Source: Malassezia japonica
Taxonomy: Eukaryota > Basidiomycota > Malasseziomycetes > Malasseziales > Malasseziaceae
Assembly: GCF_029542785.1 (NCBI RefSeq)
Contig: NC_083370.1
Location: forward strand, 372,001-436,000
Length of the DNA stretch: 64,000 nucleotides
Reading direction: 5' to 3'
Under the pieces are notes generated by a model, which worked only from the letters and a program-made list of their open reading frames with translations, was not told the origin of the DNA and did no database searches. The first letter of the stretch is position 1; every line of letters starts with the position of its first letter. This document shows positions 8,699 to 19,575 of the stretch, piece after piece. The position numbers and the translations under genes were made by a program.

Positions 8699-10138
8699 CT
8701 ATGTATGCCCCGATGCAGCGCCGTTGCCTGGCCGCAGCGACGGAGGAGGCGCCGTCGCATCCGTGACGACGCGGTGCAAATGATCGTGGATCGTGCCCGT
8801 GCTCCGTGCGGCGAAGCGCAGGTTCGTCGCCACGAGTACGTCCAGGATGCTCGTCGGAAGCACGGCGAGAATCGATGCCCATAGATAGCCTAGCGCATGC
8901 CCAAGGCGCGACGTGCCCCGCACGCGGTACGTCGGCCACAGCGGCGTTCCGCGCGAAAAGAGCAGCTGCGCGACCTTGTCGAGGATATCGCGCGGCTTCT
9001 TTGGCGCAGGCGGCGCGCGCTTTGGCCCGACCAGCTCGCGCGAGTCGCTCGGCTGCACCTGCGAAAATGGCGCGCTGCGGGTCGCGTCGACCTCGACGAG
9101 CGTCCAGCGCAAAGGACGCTGCTGCGTCTGCCGGCTGGTCCCGAGCCACGTCCAGGCGAGGGGGTGGTTGGTGCGCTGCGCAAGGTACTGCTGATCGCTC
9201 TCGCGGCGCAGTGTCGAGATGCCTGCGCGCACCGACTGTGCAATGATCGGCGCGGCGCCGTGCAGCGGCTGTGCAACCTGCACGTCCGGCAAGGAGATGA
9301 GCGAGAGGATCAGTGCCGGGGTCTGCTCCTCTGGGCGTTGGACGCGGTTCGGCAGCGCGGTCAACAACGCAAGAAGGCGGTTGATGGTGCTGAGCGGCGT
9401 CACGACGTGCGTACGCAGAGCCTCTTCCAGGCGCGCCGGCGTGCTCCTTGCCAGTGCGTCGGGGACGTCTGCGTCCGGCGCAAAGCTCAGCGCGTTCACC
9501 ACACCAATTACCTGGACGTTTTCGCCCGGGCGTGCGTACGGATCGCCGGCCGTCGTAATAGGATAGCGCATGCACAGCGCGGCGTGCACGGCATGCACAA
9601 ACTTGTCCTCGGCGCTGGTAGGGTCGTTGGCGTCGAGGACAAGCGCCTTGACGTACCCCTTGGACGGCGGCGGCACTTCGAACTCGAGCGCGCGCTTCGC
9701 CTGGTCGTTCGACACCGACGGCAGGACAATCAGGTCGCGCGCCGCCAGCGAGAGCGTGAGAGCGCGGCCGAGCGGCGAGTCGCCGCCGAGCACAATCACC
9801 GCCTGCGTGCGGCGCCCTTCGACGACCGTGCCCGAGGTTGGTACCTGCGGGCGTGCACGGTGCAACGCAATGCCGAGTCCCACGACTACCGCGCCGCCGA
9901 GCGCATATGCCGCGAGCGTGCGGTGCCGCACGAGCCATGTTCCTGCCTGCTCGCCGAGCGACGGCGGCGGCGGCGGTGGCGGATCCGCCCAGTTGTGCAC
10001 CTTTCCTATATATTTCCCTGCGCGCTCCTTCCACGCCGATGCAAATGCCGGCAGCTCCATCGGCGGGCCATACTCGTTGAGCGAGCCCGAGACGCGATCC
10101 GCGCCGACGCGCACCGCTTCGGCCACGTCCTGCCACAT
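8699..10138 (-). CDS. DUF1776 family protein with SDR-like fold
   Basis: Fungal-specific family distantly related to short-chain dehydrogenases; function unknown. About 479 residues from MWQDVAEAV at 10138, chosen because the upstream in-frame ATG at 10219 lies beyond the shared CACGTG and inside the neighbour's frame. One membrane span (about [18 protein letters not shown]) follows a proline run, and then a Rossmann-like segment ([21 protein letters not shown]). The C-terminal part includes hydrophobic segments near the end ([15 protein letters not shown]). The stop lies five bases from the DAD2 stop; its 5' end is divergent from SGF73. Confidence 0.7.
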   Translation of the reverse strand: MWQDVAEAVRVGADRVSGSLNEYGPPMELPAFASAWKERAGKYIGKVHNWADPPPPPPPSLGEQAGTWLVRHRTLAAYALGGAVVVGLGIALHRARPQVPTSGTVVEGRRTQAVIVLGGDSPLGRALTLSLAARDLIVLPSVSNDQAKRALEFEVPPPSKGYVKALVLDANDPTSAEDKFVHAVHAALCMRYPITTAGDPYARPGENVQVIGVVNALSFAPDADVPDALARSTPARLEEALRTHVVTPLSTINRLLALLTALPNRVQRPEEQTPALILSLISLPDVQVAQPLHGAAPIIAQSVRAGISTLRRESDQQYLAQRTNHPLAWTWLGTSRQTQQRPLRWTLVEVDATRSAPFSQVQPSDSRELVGPKRAPPAPKKPRDILDKVAQLLFSRGTPLWPTYRVRGTSRLGHALGYLWASILAVLPTSILDVLVATNLRFAARSTGTIHDHLHRVVTDATAPPPSLRPGNGAASGHT

Positions 10139-10150
10139 TGTGGTGGAGTC

Positions 10151-10156
10151 CACGTG
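10151..10156. promoter_or_regulatory. CCACGTGGC E-box, DUF1776/SGF73 promoter
   Basis: Extended CCACGTGGCTT in the 35-bp gap between two divergent start codons (10138 and 10174). Confidence 0.55.
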
Positions 10157-10173
10157 GCTTCCCAGCGTCGAGG

Positions 10174-11133
10174 ATGGGGGATGCACCGGTGGGGTGGGAC
10201 GCGATCTTCGACGGGACACAGAGTGCGCCTACGTCGCCAAACGCCACGCCACAGAAGCGGCCATGGCAGATTGACGAGCGTGATGTGACCGAGTTTGGCG
10301 GATTTTCGCTCGACGATGATGTCGATATTGTCGAGTGCGTCGACTGCAAGAAACCGGTCCTGCGTGAAGCGTACGAGTTCCACCAGGCAAACTGCGCGAT
10401 GGCGCGCGATATCGCGTCTGGGCGCCTCTCGCCAAGTGTCCTGCAGGATGCAAAGGCCCAGGCGATGGATGTCGACGAAGGGCGCGACGCGCCCGATGCC
10501 AAGGACGCGCCTGACACGCCGCGCCGCAAAAACTTTGGCGGCAAAAAGAACCGCGGGCCGATCAACCTGGACCGGCAGTGCGGTGTGATCAACAACAAAG
10601 GCCTGCCGTGCTCGCGCTCGCTCACTTGCAAGTCGCACAGCATGGGCGCAAAGCGCAATGTCCAGGGCCGGACACAGCCCTACGATACGCTGCTCTTTGA
10701 ATGGCAAAAAGCGACCAACCCCGCGTTTGTCGCGCGCCTCGAGGAGAAGGAAAAGGCGATTGCCGCCGCCAAGGCCGCTGCAAGTGCCTCGAAAGAAAAG
10801 AAGCGCAAGTCGAACCAGCAAGGCGACCGCGCACGCGACCCCGCCGAGCAGGAGCATGCGCGCGGCCATGCGATCGACGGGGGCAACGATATGTACGCCG
10901 CGAATGCCTCCTACCAGGATGTCGAGAGCGATATGCGCGCCGTCCTGCAGACGATCCACATGTCTGCGACGCGCGACCGCACCACCATTCTGCCTATGGC
11001 TGTACGGGGCTTTGCGGGGCAGTACACGACGCGCACCAAGCGCTTCCGTGTCCTGCGCCAGTTTCTTGCGCAGGGTCTCAGTGGCACTGCGCATATGCGC
11101 GCGCGCCGCTCCGAGGCCGAGACGAAGCCGTAG
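10174..11133 (+). CDS. SGF73: SAGA deubiquitinase-module subunit Sgf73 (ataxin-7-like)
   Basis: Links the histone H2B deubiquitinase module to SAGA. 319 residues from [12 protein letters not shown]. It has an N-terminal C2HC-like zinc site ([20 protein letters not shown], about residues 52-71) and a central SCA7 domain with [16 protein letters not shown] and [13 protein letters not shown], the best-conserved block of the family. A basic Lys/Ala-rich region follows, then a C-terminal segment. Single exon. Start chosen at the first methionine after the CACGTG. Convergent with DHX35, the two stop codons being ten bases apart. Confidence 0.92.
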   Translation: MGDAPVGWDAIFDGTQSAPTSPNATPQKRPWQIDERDVTEFGGFSLDDDVDIVECVDCKKPVLREAYEFHQANCAMARDIASGRLSPSVLQDAKAQAMDVDEGRDAPDAKDAPDTPRRKNFGGKKNRGPINLDRQCGVINNKGLPCSRSLTCKSHSMGAKRNVQGRTQPYDTLLFEWQKATNPAFVARLEEKEKAIAAAKAAASASKEKKRKSNQQGDRARDPAEQEHARGHAIDGGNDMYAANASYQDVESDMRAVLQTIHMSATRDRTTILPMAVRGFAGQYTTRTKRFRVLRQFLAQGLSGTAHMRARRSEAETKP

Positions 11134-11143
11134 TGTACATCTA

Positions 11144-13295
11144 TTAATACCGCCGTGGGGGGCGTTGCAGTTCGTAATAGTGGGGCCTGGGTCAGCAGGG
11201 CGACGTACGCAAGCTCAAGCAGCCACGCTTGGTCAATCACGGTGATATCCCGCATCATGGCCTTGGTGGTGTGCGTCACTTCCTGGAACACGACCCACCG
11301 CTCGGGGGGCGCGCGCGTAAACATCACCGACGACGGGTGTGCGTGCAGCACCGCATTGTGCCGCGCGCTGCGGTAGCTCCCGTCGTCCATGCGCTGGGCA
11401 GCGTTCTTAAAGAGGCCCGCGACGAGGCACTTGCGTACTTTTGTCCCATCGTCGCTGCTCTCCAGCGGGAGCTGCCAGTGGAGCGTCACGTATTTTTTGA
11501 GCTGCGCACGGATCGCCTGTGCACGCCGCAGCGACGCATAGGAGAGGGCGTACTTGGCCGCCCACTTGGGCGACTGCTGCCCGATGCGGGGATGCACAAA
11601 TGCGTTGTACACGTTGAGCAGCGTGAGGTGGTCGCCTTCTTCGGCCACAAACTTGCGCCGAGAAATCTCCGCCGCGACGTCCATCGAGGGGCCGTACTCG
11701 AACGCGGTAAACGGCGAGGCGACCGACGTCATCGCCGCAATGGTCAGCATCTCTTCGGTGCACCCGACCTGCGCTGCGTAGAGGAGCTGGGTAAGTCGCG
11801 CGACGTACTGCACGGGCCATCATCGGATCGAGCGGCGCCTCGGCCAGGCGCTCGCCCAGGGGAAGGAGCCGGCCGTGCTCGTCGAGCGCCTCGAGCGAGG
11901 CGAGGTACGTAAGCGCGCTGGCCATTGCATCTGCGCTCGGCGCGGGGGGAACAAAGTCGAAGCGCGCGAGGTTATCAATGCCGAGCGCCTTGAGCTGCAA
12001 GAGGTACGGCGCAACGTCGCAGCGCACCAGCTCCGGCACCGGCCCTTTTGGCAGGCTCGCCAGCTGCGATTCCGGAAAGAGGCGTAGGCACTTGCCCGGC
12101 GCGGTGCGCCCGGCGCGGCCCGCGCGCTGAGCGAGGGCGGCCTGCGATGCGGGAACGACGGCCAGGACGTCCATACCCGTCGCAATATCCAGCTGCTTTT
12201 CCTTTGTAAAGCCTGCGTCAATCACATAGACGATGCCGTCGATCGTGACACTCGCCTCGGCGACGTTCGTCGCGACAATCACCTTGCGCGTCCCCCGCGG
12301 CGCCGGCAAAAAGACGGCACCTTGCTCGCTCGGCGCCAGGCCAGCGTACAGCGGCAGGAGCAGCATCGGCAGCGAGCCCGGAGGGAGCGCCGTGTACCTG
12401 TCCTGGAGCGCCTGCAGCGCCGTCTGGATCTCGTCGCGGCCGGTGAGAAAGACGAGGATATCGCCGATCGGCTGCGTCATATGAATGCTCCATGCGGCCT
12501 CGACGGCGGCTGCGACATAGTCTGGCACCGGCGTCGGCGTGTAGGCGACTTCCACGGGGAACGAGCGCCCTTCGAGGGAGAGGATCGCGACGTTTTCTGT
12601 CGGTTTGCCCGCGTACGCCGGGTCAAAGTAGCGCGCGAATGCCTCGGCGTCCATCGTCGCGCTCGACACAATGATGCGCAGCTCGGGGCGCATGCGCCGG
12701 ATCTTTTTGAGGAGCGCCACCAGCAGATCGGTGTACACGCCCCGCTCGTGCGCCTCGTCGACCATAATCACGCTGTAGCGCGAGAGAAGCGGGTCGCGCA
12801 TGCATTCGCGAAAAAAGAGACCGGGCGTCGTGTACTTGAGCCGCGTGTGCAGTGGATGCGTGCAATCCTCGAACCGCACAGCGTACCCTACCTCCTCCCC
12901 GAGCTTGGTCGCGGTCTCGCTCGCGACACGCGCCGCGACCGACGTGGCGGCCACGCGCCGGGGCTGCGTGCAGACAATCTGGCGTCCGTCGGCGGCCCAC
13001 CCCGCCTCGCGCACGTACTGGGGAATTTCTGTTTTAGTGTCGCAACCTACGTGTCGTCTTTCCGCAGCCGGTATGGCCCACAACAATCACCACGCCGTGC
13101 TTCTCGAGGAGGTACAGCAGCTCGCTTTTGTGCTGAAAGACGGGCAGGCGCTCGCGCTGCCCCGCATCGACGTACGCGCTCTGCGCCAGATCAATACCGA
13201 GATCCTGCTCGCGCACCGATGCACGGTCCAGCGCACTCGCTGCGTCAGCGCGTCGACCTACCTGGCCGCTCCGCCCCCGGCTTCCAAAACGCCAT
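11144..13295 (-). CDS. DHX35: DEAH-box RNA helicase, DHX35 family
   Basis: Spliceosome-associated DEAH helicase. Five exons: 13262-13295, 13051-13239, 11809-13028, 11209-11786 and 11144-11186. All four introns are exactly 22 nt. The 687-residue product starts MAFWKPGAERP, typical of DHX35. Motif I is GHTGCGKTT; its continuation QIPQYVREAGW is restored by intron 2. Also visible are the DEAH box, SSATMDAEAF, and QRAGRAGR. The end, LLELAPHYYE, is only recovered by removing intron 4. Divergent from CHMP7 with 21 bp between start codons. Confidence 0.93.
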
Positions 13296-13316
13296 CGAGT
13301 TCACCACGACCTCCAC

Positions 13317-14777
13317 ATGTCGCTCGCGGCGTACGTCCAAAGTCTGCCCGAGGCGCGGGGAAGCGGCGACGCGCTCGTGTCGCTGTACGCGGACCTCTCT
13401 GGGACGCGCGCGTCGAATCCGGGGGCATTTCGCGCAAAGGTCGAGTGGTGGGCGCGCACCCTCGGCCACGTCCTCTGGACCGGGCTGCTGCCCTCGGCCG
13501 TGACGCTGGCGGTGGACGAGGCGCTGCCGAACGCGTTTGCGCTCGCCTCAGCGGGGCGGCCGATGTGCATCGCGGTAGTATTGGTACGTAGCGTTGCTTA
13601 CGCAGGACGAGCTCGCACGCGAGGGCAAGGTGATGCGGCGCAGCGCGTTTCTCGAGCGCGCACCGCTCCAGCAACGTGCTTCGTTCGCCTCGACGTTGGT
13701 CGACTATCTCGCCAAGCCCGCGTGGCGCGCCGCCGCGCGTCTCTGGACGGAAAGCGAGGCGATTGGCGACGAGGCTGTGTGGGCGGAAATGCGGGGCGAG
13801 TGGGTATTCCTGCACAATGTCGAGGTACGTGGTCCTGCTCACAAAGCGTGCCGCCGAGCTCTACCGCAAAAAGATGGACCGCATCGCGAGCGTGCTGGAC
13901 ACGGTCGTGACGCGCACCGAGCTCTACGCCCAGCTTGCTGCGCTGCGCGACGAGTCCGGGCACCCTCATCTTTCGCCGCGCGACTGCGAAGTCGTTGCGC
14001 GCTACCTCGAGCGCGACATGCGTGTGTTGGTCGTGGATGGCGAGGTACGTCGTTGTGCTTATGCAGATTGTCAAGCTGCTCCGCCCCGGCGATGCGCGTA
14101 CCATTGGCGAGACGGAGAAAGGCGTGCTCGCCGTGCGCCAGATGCAGCAGAAGCTCACGCAGCAGGTCGACGAGCTCGAAGAGCGTGTGCAGAAAGCGCA
14201 TGCGCGTATTGTCGCTGCGCTGCGGTCCAAGCAGCCGGAAGCGACCGCCAAAGCGTATCTGCGCACCAAGAAGCAGCTCGAGGATCTGCTGGCGAAGCGC
14301 GTCGGTGCGCTCGAGACGGTGAGCAGTATGCTGCTCAAGATGGAGCAGGCTGTCGGCGATGCCGAGGTCGTGCGTACGTACGAGACGTCGGCGGCGGCCC
14401 TGCGCTCGATTCTCGCCGATCCCGCGCTGCAGCCGGAGCGCGTCGATGCGACGATGGACCAGCTGGCAGAGGCGGTCGGCGACAGCGACGAGCTGCATGC
14501 GGCGATCACGAGCGGATCCGGCGTGGACGACGAGGAGATTGCGCGCGAACTCGAGCAGCTCGCGATCGATGCAGAGGGCAAAGGACAAGGAGAGAGCAGC
14601 CTCGAGAAGCCCGCCGAGAAGCCCGCCGAGCCTGCCCAAAGCACGGCCGAGCCCGCACCAAGCACTGCCGAGCCTGCCGACGAATCCGAGCGGCGCTTTC
14701 CGTCGGCACCCCAACATACCCCCCCGTCGCAGCCGGCGCCCGCTACGTCCACCCCCTCTCGACACCTTGCTTCCTAG
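13317..14777 (+). CDS. CHM7: ESCRT-III protein CHMP7/Chm7 (Snf7 family)
   Basis: ESCRT-III family member, in other fungi and animals acting in nuclear-envelope surveillance and closure. Four exons: 13317-13583, 13606-13824, 13847-14044 and 14067-14777, with three introns of exactly 22 nt, all in phase 0. The 464-residue product has an N-terminal region with winged-helix-like content. A charged Snf7 helical domain follows (ETEKGVLAVRQMQQKL, then a KAYLRTKKQLEDLL repeat-like helix), and the tail is acidic and then proline-rich. The stop codon directly abuts that of the VAMP7 gene on the opposite strand. Assigned by domain order; Chm7 rather than Vps20/Snf7 because of the long N-terminal extension. 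Confidence 0.8.
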
Positions 14778-15377
14778 CTATGACAGCGAGTTAATAATAA
14801 AGTACAGCACGAGCACCGCGCAAAAGCCTGCAATGGCCATCACCCGCATGTTGCGCCACCACATTTCGCGGCGGAGCCCCACGGCCCTGCGGCGGAACGC
14901 GAGGCTCTGGTTCGCCGCCGAGTCTGTGCGGTCCATCAGCAGCTCGATCTGCTCGCCGCGGCTGAGGATCTGTTCGACGTTCTGCGTGATGATGTCCTTG
15001 ACAGAGCCCAGCTCGGCCTGTGCCCGCTTGATCGGATCGGATTCAGGGTCCTGGTTGAACTTTGCGCGCAGGCCATCGAGGCGCTGCTTGAACCCATCCT
15101 TGTACGGCGCCGCATTGTACTCCTTCTCCGCCTCCGACAGGAACGCAAACGGGACGCGGCGGCCGAGCTCCGCGTCGGCGACCGCCAGGAACACCTTGCC
15201 GTCCTGCGCAATATAGTGAAAGAGCCACGACTCGAACGCGTACGAAAGCCGCGACGCAGTGCTTGGATCGATCTTTTCGAGTATCGTCTCGGCGGCGCTC
15301 AGGAACCGTGCATGCTCTTCGTCGTGCGACTCCGCGACGACCTTCCCCCCGTCCGCAACGAGCGCCAGGACAATCAT
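14778..15377 (-). CDS. VAMP7-type longin R-SNARE
   Basis: Vesicle R-SNARE for fusion with the vacuole/endolysosome or plasma membrane. 199 residues from MIVLALVADGG; an in-frame ATG at 15413 is rejected because it would include the CACGTG region. An N-terminal longin domain is followed by a SNARE motif with the ionic-layer arginine in LSRGEQIELL. Then come the juxtamembrane FRRRAVGLRREMWWRNMR and a C-terminal membrane anchor (VMAIAGFCAVLVLYFIINSL). Fungal relatives include Nyv1 and the basidiomycete VAMP7 orthologues; which one cannot be decided here. Confidence 0.88.
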   Translation of the reverse strand: MIVLALVADGGKVVAESHDEEHARFLSAAETILEKIDPSTASRLSYAFESWLFHYIAQDGKVFLAVADAELGRRVPFAFLSEAEKEYNAAPYKDGFKQRLDGLRAKFNQDPESDPIKRAQAELGSVKDIITQNVEQILSRGEQIELLMDRTDSAANQSLAFRRRAVGLRREMWWRNMRVMAIAGFCAVLVLYFIINSLS

Positions 15378-15386
15378 GGTGGAGGT

Positions 15387-15392
15387 CACGTG
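15387..15392. promoter_or_regulatory. CACGTG E-box, VAMP7/ErdS promoter
   Basis: TCACGTGAG in the 65-bp gap between the divergent starts at 15377 and 15443. Confidence 0.45.
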
Positions 15393-15442
15393 AGTTGCCA
15401 CCCGTCGCCGCACCGCATTTTGCCTACCTACGCACGGGCGAC

Positions 15443-18352
15443 ATGAGTGGGTCGGGATCGTCCTCGACGCGGTCTAAATCGATGCCGCGCGGCAATCTTT
15501 TGGGTTCGCTTATTCACCGCAAGACGCGCAGTGTCTCAAAAGGACGAAGCGCTAGCGACCAGCCCTCCAACAGCGACCGGAGCGATGTGACGGACAAGTC
15601 CGATCTCCGCGAGGTCGAAAAAGAGCGCAAGGCGGAGGAGCAGCGCGAGTTCGAGCGCCAGGTCCAGCTGCGACGCCGCCTTTCGGAGGAGCGTGCCGCG
15701 CAGATCGAGACGCCCGAGCAGCGTGCGCGCTACGGACGCCACGGTGTGTACAGCGTCGAGGAACAGCCGCTCGACGCGCTCTTTGACCTCGCGCAGGCGA
15801 ACGAGGCGGTGAAGGAGGACCCCGCGATGCTCGCGGACCTCGCGGGGGAGTCCCGCCGCTTCCGCGCGCGCGTGCACGTCGTGCGCCCGCTGGGTCCCCA
15901 CCTCGTCTTTATGGTGATCCGCGAGCGCACCATCACCCTGCAGACGGTGCTGTCGGAGAAGGCGGGCGACTTGACCGCGCATATGATGCACTGGGCCAAG
16001 CGCCTCCCGACCGAGTCGCTAGTGACCGTGCAGGGTGTGCTACAAAAGCCGCGCGATGTCATCCACGGCTGCTCCATCACGCACATGGAGCTCAAAGTGA
16101 CGCATCTCTACCTTGTTTCGCCGAACAATGAGCAGCTGCCCTTCAGCGTGTACGCCGCTGAGCGTGCCGCGAACCATGCGCTCGAAGAGCACCACGACCT
16201 GGAGGACACGGGCAGCAACACCGATCACTCGGGCAGCGACGCGCACAGCACCGACCACACCCCGATCATTTCGCAGCGCACACGCCTGAACAACCGCCTG
16301 ATTGATCTGCGCACGCCGACCTCGCAGGCCATCTTCCGCGTGCAGTCGGCAGTGTGCACGGCCTTCCGCCAGTACCTCATGAGCCAGAGCTTTATCGAGA
16401 TTCATACACCCAAGCTCCAGGGCGGCGCGTCGGAGAGCGGCGCGAGCGTCTTCCAGGTCGGCTACTTTGGGCGCTCGGCGTTCCTTGCGCAGAGTCCGCA
16501 GCTGTACAAGCAGATGTGCATTGCGGCGGACATGAAGCGCGTGTTTGAGATTGGGCCCGTGTTCCGCGCAGAGAACAGCAACACGCCCCGCCATATGACC
16601 GAGTACACCGGCCTGGACCTGGAGATGGAGGTGAACCACTACTACGACGCGGTGCGCGTCATTGACGGCATGCTCAAGCACATCTTTGGCGTGCTGAAGT
16701 ACGAGTGCCACGACATGGTCCAGCAGGTGCAGCAGCTCTTTCCTGCGGCCGAGCTCGAGTGGCTGGACGAGACGCTCGTGCTTCCGTTCCCGGAAGGCAT
16801 CCGCATGCTCAAGCAGGACGGCTACCGGGAGGAGGACGGGAGCGAGCCGAACGAGTTTGAAGACCTGCACACGCGCGCCGAGATCCGCCTCGGTGCGCTG
16901 GTCAAGGAGCAGTTTGGTACCGACTACTATATTCTGGACAAGTTCCCGACGGCCGCTCGTCCGTTCTACGCGCTGCCCGACGAAAAAGACCCGCGGCGCA
17001 CCAACTCGTTTGATATCTTTGTGCGTGGCCAAGAGATTTGTACGGGTGGCCAGCGCATCCACGACGCCGAGATGCTCGAGGAGCGCATCAAGGAGATGGG
17101 CATCGACACGCACGGCCTCGAAGAGTACCTCGAGGGCTTCCGCCTCGGTGCGCCGCCCCACGCCGGCTGCGGTATCGGTCTGGAGCGCTTCGTGATGCTC
17201 TACCTCAACCTCGACGACATTCGCCTCGCCTCGCTCTTTTACCGCGACCCGAAGAGCTTTGCGGTCAAGCGCCGCCAGGAGCTGCGCCACCCCGAAGCGA
17301 GCACGAACCCTCCTCCGTGGCGCCAGCGCGCCGAGCACAGCTCGTACGTCTCGCCCGCGTCGCCGTTGACGTCCGCGATGCCCACGCTGCAGCCCCTCGA
17401 GAAGCTGATTGCCAACTACGGCGACTCGTCCAACACCTCGTGGCTCGACGACCGATTCACGATCTGGCGCGACGACGACACCGGCGCGGCGATCGGCTAC
17501 TCGACGCGCCGCCACTATGCCTTTATCGTCGGCAACCCATTGTGCGATGCGTCGCAGTACTCGCGCGTGATTACGCGCTTTTTGCACTTTGTCAAGGCGC
17601 AGTTCCTCAAACCCGTGTGGCTCATGGCCAGCGAGCCGGTCGAGCAGATTCTCGGCGGCCGCCACGGCTGGTGCACGCTCACCTGCACCGCCGACCAGCG
17701 CGTGAAGGACGTGCGGAAGAACGCCGCGCGCCACGATCCCGAGATCCAGCGCAAGGTGCGCCACGCCGCCAAGGTCGGCGTCACGATCCAGGACGTGCCG
17801 CTGAACCAGGGCGTGCCGCGGGAGCTGCAGCACGAGTGCGACCAGCGCATCGAGCTCTGGCATGCGAACCGCAAGGGCGCGCAGGTCCACCTCACCGAGG
17901 TCAAGCCGTGGGTCGACCAGCTGCACCGCAGCTACTTTATCGCGCGCGACGCGGACAAGACCATCTGCTGCCTCGTGGTCCTTGCGCAGCTCTCGCCGGA
18001 AGCCGGCTACCAGGTCAAGTGGGCGATGAGCTTCCCCGACGCGCCGTCCGGCGCGATCGAGATGACCATCCTGCACGCGCTCGAGACGGTCAGCACGTCG
18101 TCCGTGACCTTTGGCACGGCCGCGACGGCGCGCCTCACCGCCGTGTACGGTTTGAGCGGCATCGCGTTCAAGGTCTTGTCGCGTGTCTACCACAACGTCG
18201 TCGAGCGCACGCACCTCCTGAACAAGGGCGAGTTCCGCGAGAAGCTTGGCACGCAGAACGACCCGACGTACATCTGCTACCCCAAGGGCGGTCTCTCGAT
18301 GCTCGGCGTGCGCGATATTATAGACTTTTTCCGCGACAGCCCCGCATCGTAG
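15443..18352 (+). CDS. erdS: Aspartyl-tRNA synthetase fused to DUF2156: ergosteryl-aspartate synthase (ErdS-like)
   Basis: 969 residues, no intron. Residues about 90-620 form a class IIb AspRS. An anticodon-binding OB fold (FRARVHVVRPLGPHLVFMV) is followed by the catalytic core, with motif 2 around FRAENSNTPRHMTEYTG and motif 3 GCGIGLERFVMLYL near residue 575. The last 320 residues (from about 650) are a second domain of the DUF2156/GNAT-like type found in bacterial aminoacyl-tRNA-dependent lipid aminoacylases. In fungi this exact fusion has been described as ErdS, which charges tRNA-Asp and transfers Asp to the ergosterol 3-hydroxyl. By homology this protein should do the same; whether it also supplies cytosolic Asp-tRNA for translation is not visible here. 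Start at 15443 follows the CACGTG. Confidence 0.9.
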   Translation: MSGSGSSSTRSKSMPRGNLLGSLIHRKTRSVSKGRSASDQPSNSDRSDVTDKSDLREVEKERKAEEQREFERQVQLRRRLSEERAAQIETPEQRARYGRHGVYSVEEQPLDALFDLAQANEAVKEDPAMLADLAGESRRFRARVHVVRPLGPHLVFMVIRERTITLQTVLSEKAGDLTAHMMHWAKRLPTESLVTVQGVLQKPRDVIHGCSITHMELKVTHLYLVSPNNEQLPFSVYAAERAANHALEEHHDLEDTGSNTDHSGSDAHSTDHTPIISQRTRLNNRLIDLRTPTSQAIFRVQSAVCTAFRQYLMSQSFIEIHTPKLQGGASESGASVFQVGYFGRSAFLAQSPQLYKQMCIAADMKRVFEIGPVFRAENSNTPRHMTEYTGLDLEMEVNHYYDAVRVIDGMLKHIFGVLKYECHDMVQQVQQLFPAAELEWLDETLVLPFPEGIRMLKQDGYREEDGSEPNEFEDLHTRAEIRLGALVKEQFGTDYYILDKFPTAARPFYALPDEKDPRRTNSFDIFVRGQEICTGGQRIHDAEMLEERIKEMGIDTHGLEEYLEGFRLGAPPHAGCGIGLERFVMLYLNLDDIRLASLFYRDPKSFAVKRRQELRHPEASTNPPPWRQRAEHSSYVSPASPLTSAMPTLQPLEKLIANYGDSSNTSWLDDRFTIWRDDDTGAAIGYSTRRHYAFIVGNPLCDASQYSRVITRFLHFVKAQFLKPVWLMASEPVEQILGGRHGWCTLTCTADQRVKDVRKNAARHDPEIQRKVRHAAKVGVTIQDVPLNQGVPRELQHECDQRIELWHANRKGAQVHLTEVKPWVDQLHRSYFIARDADKTICCLVVLAQLSPEAGYQVKWAMSFPDAPSGAIEMTILHALETVSTSSVTFGTAATARLTAVYGLSGIAFKVLSRVYHNVVERTHLLNKGEFREKLGTQNDPTYICYPKGGLSMLGVRDIIDFFRDSPAS

Positions 18353-18356
18353 TTGC

Positions 18357-18362
18357 CACGTG
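18357..18362 (+). promoter_or_regulatory. CACGTG E-box upstream of the ketopantoate-reductase-like gene
   Basis: GCCACGTGC only nine bases before the start codon at 18371 and five bases after the ErdS stop, so it lies in an 18-bp intergenic gap. Confidence 0.4.
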
Positions 18363-18370
18363 CTACCATC

Positions 18371-19397
18371 ATGCCCCACGTCCTGGTTGTCGGTGCAGGG
18401 GCCGTCGGCGCGTTTTACGCGAGCAAGCTCGATCCGGTAGGTAGCTGTGCTAATGTAGAATGCAGCACACGTCGCACTTGTCTGCCGCTCGAACTACGAC
18501 GTGGTGAAGCAGCACGGCTTCCAGATGAAGACGCACAGCTTTGGTGACTATGCGTACAAGCCGCACGAGGTGTACCCCTCGGTGGACGCGGCGGCGGCGC
18601 AGGAGTGGGACTATGTCGTGGTTGCGACCAAGGCACTCAACATGTCGCCGGACACGGCGTCGTTTATCGCGCCGGTCGTGACGAGCAAGACGACCATTGT
18701 TCTGGTCCAGAACGGCGTCGAGGTCGAGGCGCCGTACCGCGCGCGCTTCCCGGACGCGCCGATCGTCTCGGCGGTGACGGTGGTGAGCGCGGCGCTGGTC
18801 GAGCCGTCGGTCCTCGTGCAGTACCGCTGGACGCGCATCTCCCTGGGGCCGTACACGGACCTCTATGGGACGCAGACCACCGATACACAGCGCGCACTGA
18901 TCGAGCGGGGCACCGCCGGCGTCGAGGAGCTCGTGCAGCTCTTTACGGCCGGCGGCATCCGCGACGCGGAAGCCTACGATGCGCTCGGCCTGCAGCAGGT
19001 GCGCTGGCACAAGCTCGCGATCAACGCCTCGATGAACGTCTCCGGCGTGCTCTCAGGGTGCCTAGGCAATGACGTCATGGTCAAGGACCCGATCCTGCGG
19101 CCGCACCTCGAGGCGTGCATGCACGAGGTGCTCGACGCGGCGCCCAAGATCTTTGGCAAGCCTCTCCCGGAAAAGTTTGCTTCGCCAGAGCTTTTGCTGA
19201 AGAGCACCGAGCGGAACGTGAACAGCAAGTCGAGCATGGTGCAGGACTGGCAGGGCCACCGCGCGCTCGAGCTCGACGCGATCCTCGGCAACGCGCTCCA
19301 GGTGGCTGCCAAGCACAATGCACCGATGCCGCGCCTCGAGTCGATGTTTGCACTGCTGCAGAGCGCGCAAAAGGTGCATTTGGACAAGTCTACCTAG
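18371..19397 (+). CDS. 2-dehydropantoate 2-reductase family protein (ApbA/PanE-like)
   Basis: Rossmann-fold NADPH reductase family whose type member reduces ketopantoate to pantoate in coenzyme A synthesis; fungi carry several paralogues, so the substrate is uncertain. Exons 18371-18436 and 18459-19397 with a 22-nt intron. The 334-residue product opens with VLVVGAGAVGAFYASKL (nucleotide-binding loop). Splicing then joins LDP to NAAHVALVCRSNYD, giving the expected second beta strand. The conserved KLAINASMN segment (catalytic Lys region) is present. The TAG stop directly abuts the opposite-strand stop of TMA7. Confidence 0.85.
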
Positions 19398-19575
19398 TTA
19401 CTTCTTGCCCTTCAGCTTCTCGACCGCGGCCTTTTTGGCGGCAGCCTCCTCCTTTTGCTTCTTCAAAAAGGCGAGGTCCTGAATTAGGTAGTATACGTAC
19501 GTCCTCATCAATGTCCTTCTGCTGCTTCTTTCCCTGCTTGAGGGGCTTGAGCTTGCCTCCCTGGCGTCCCGACAT
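19398..19575 (-). CDS. TMA7: Translation machinery-associated protein 7
   Basis: Tiny ribosome-associated protein (51 residues). Exons 19501-19575 and 19398-19478 with a 22-nt intron. The N-terminus MSGRQGGKLKPLKQGKK and the DEDDLAFLKKQKEE junction formed by splicing match Tma7 closely; the C-terminus is Lys/Ala-rich and ends in GKK. Shorter than the usual 60-65 residues, because the Gly-rich tail is reduced. Convergent with the reductase gene with no base between the stops. Confidence 0.9.
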
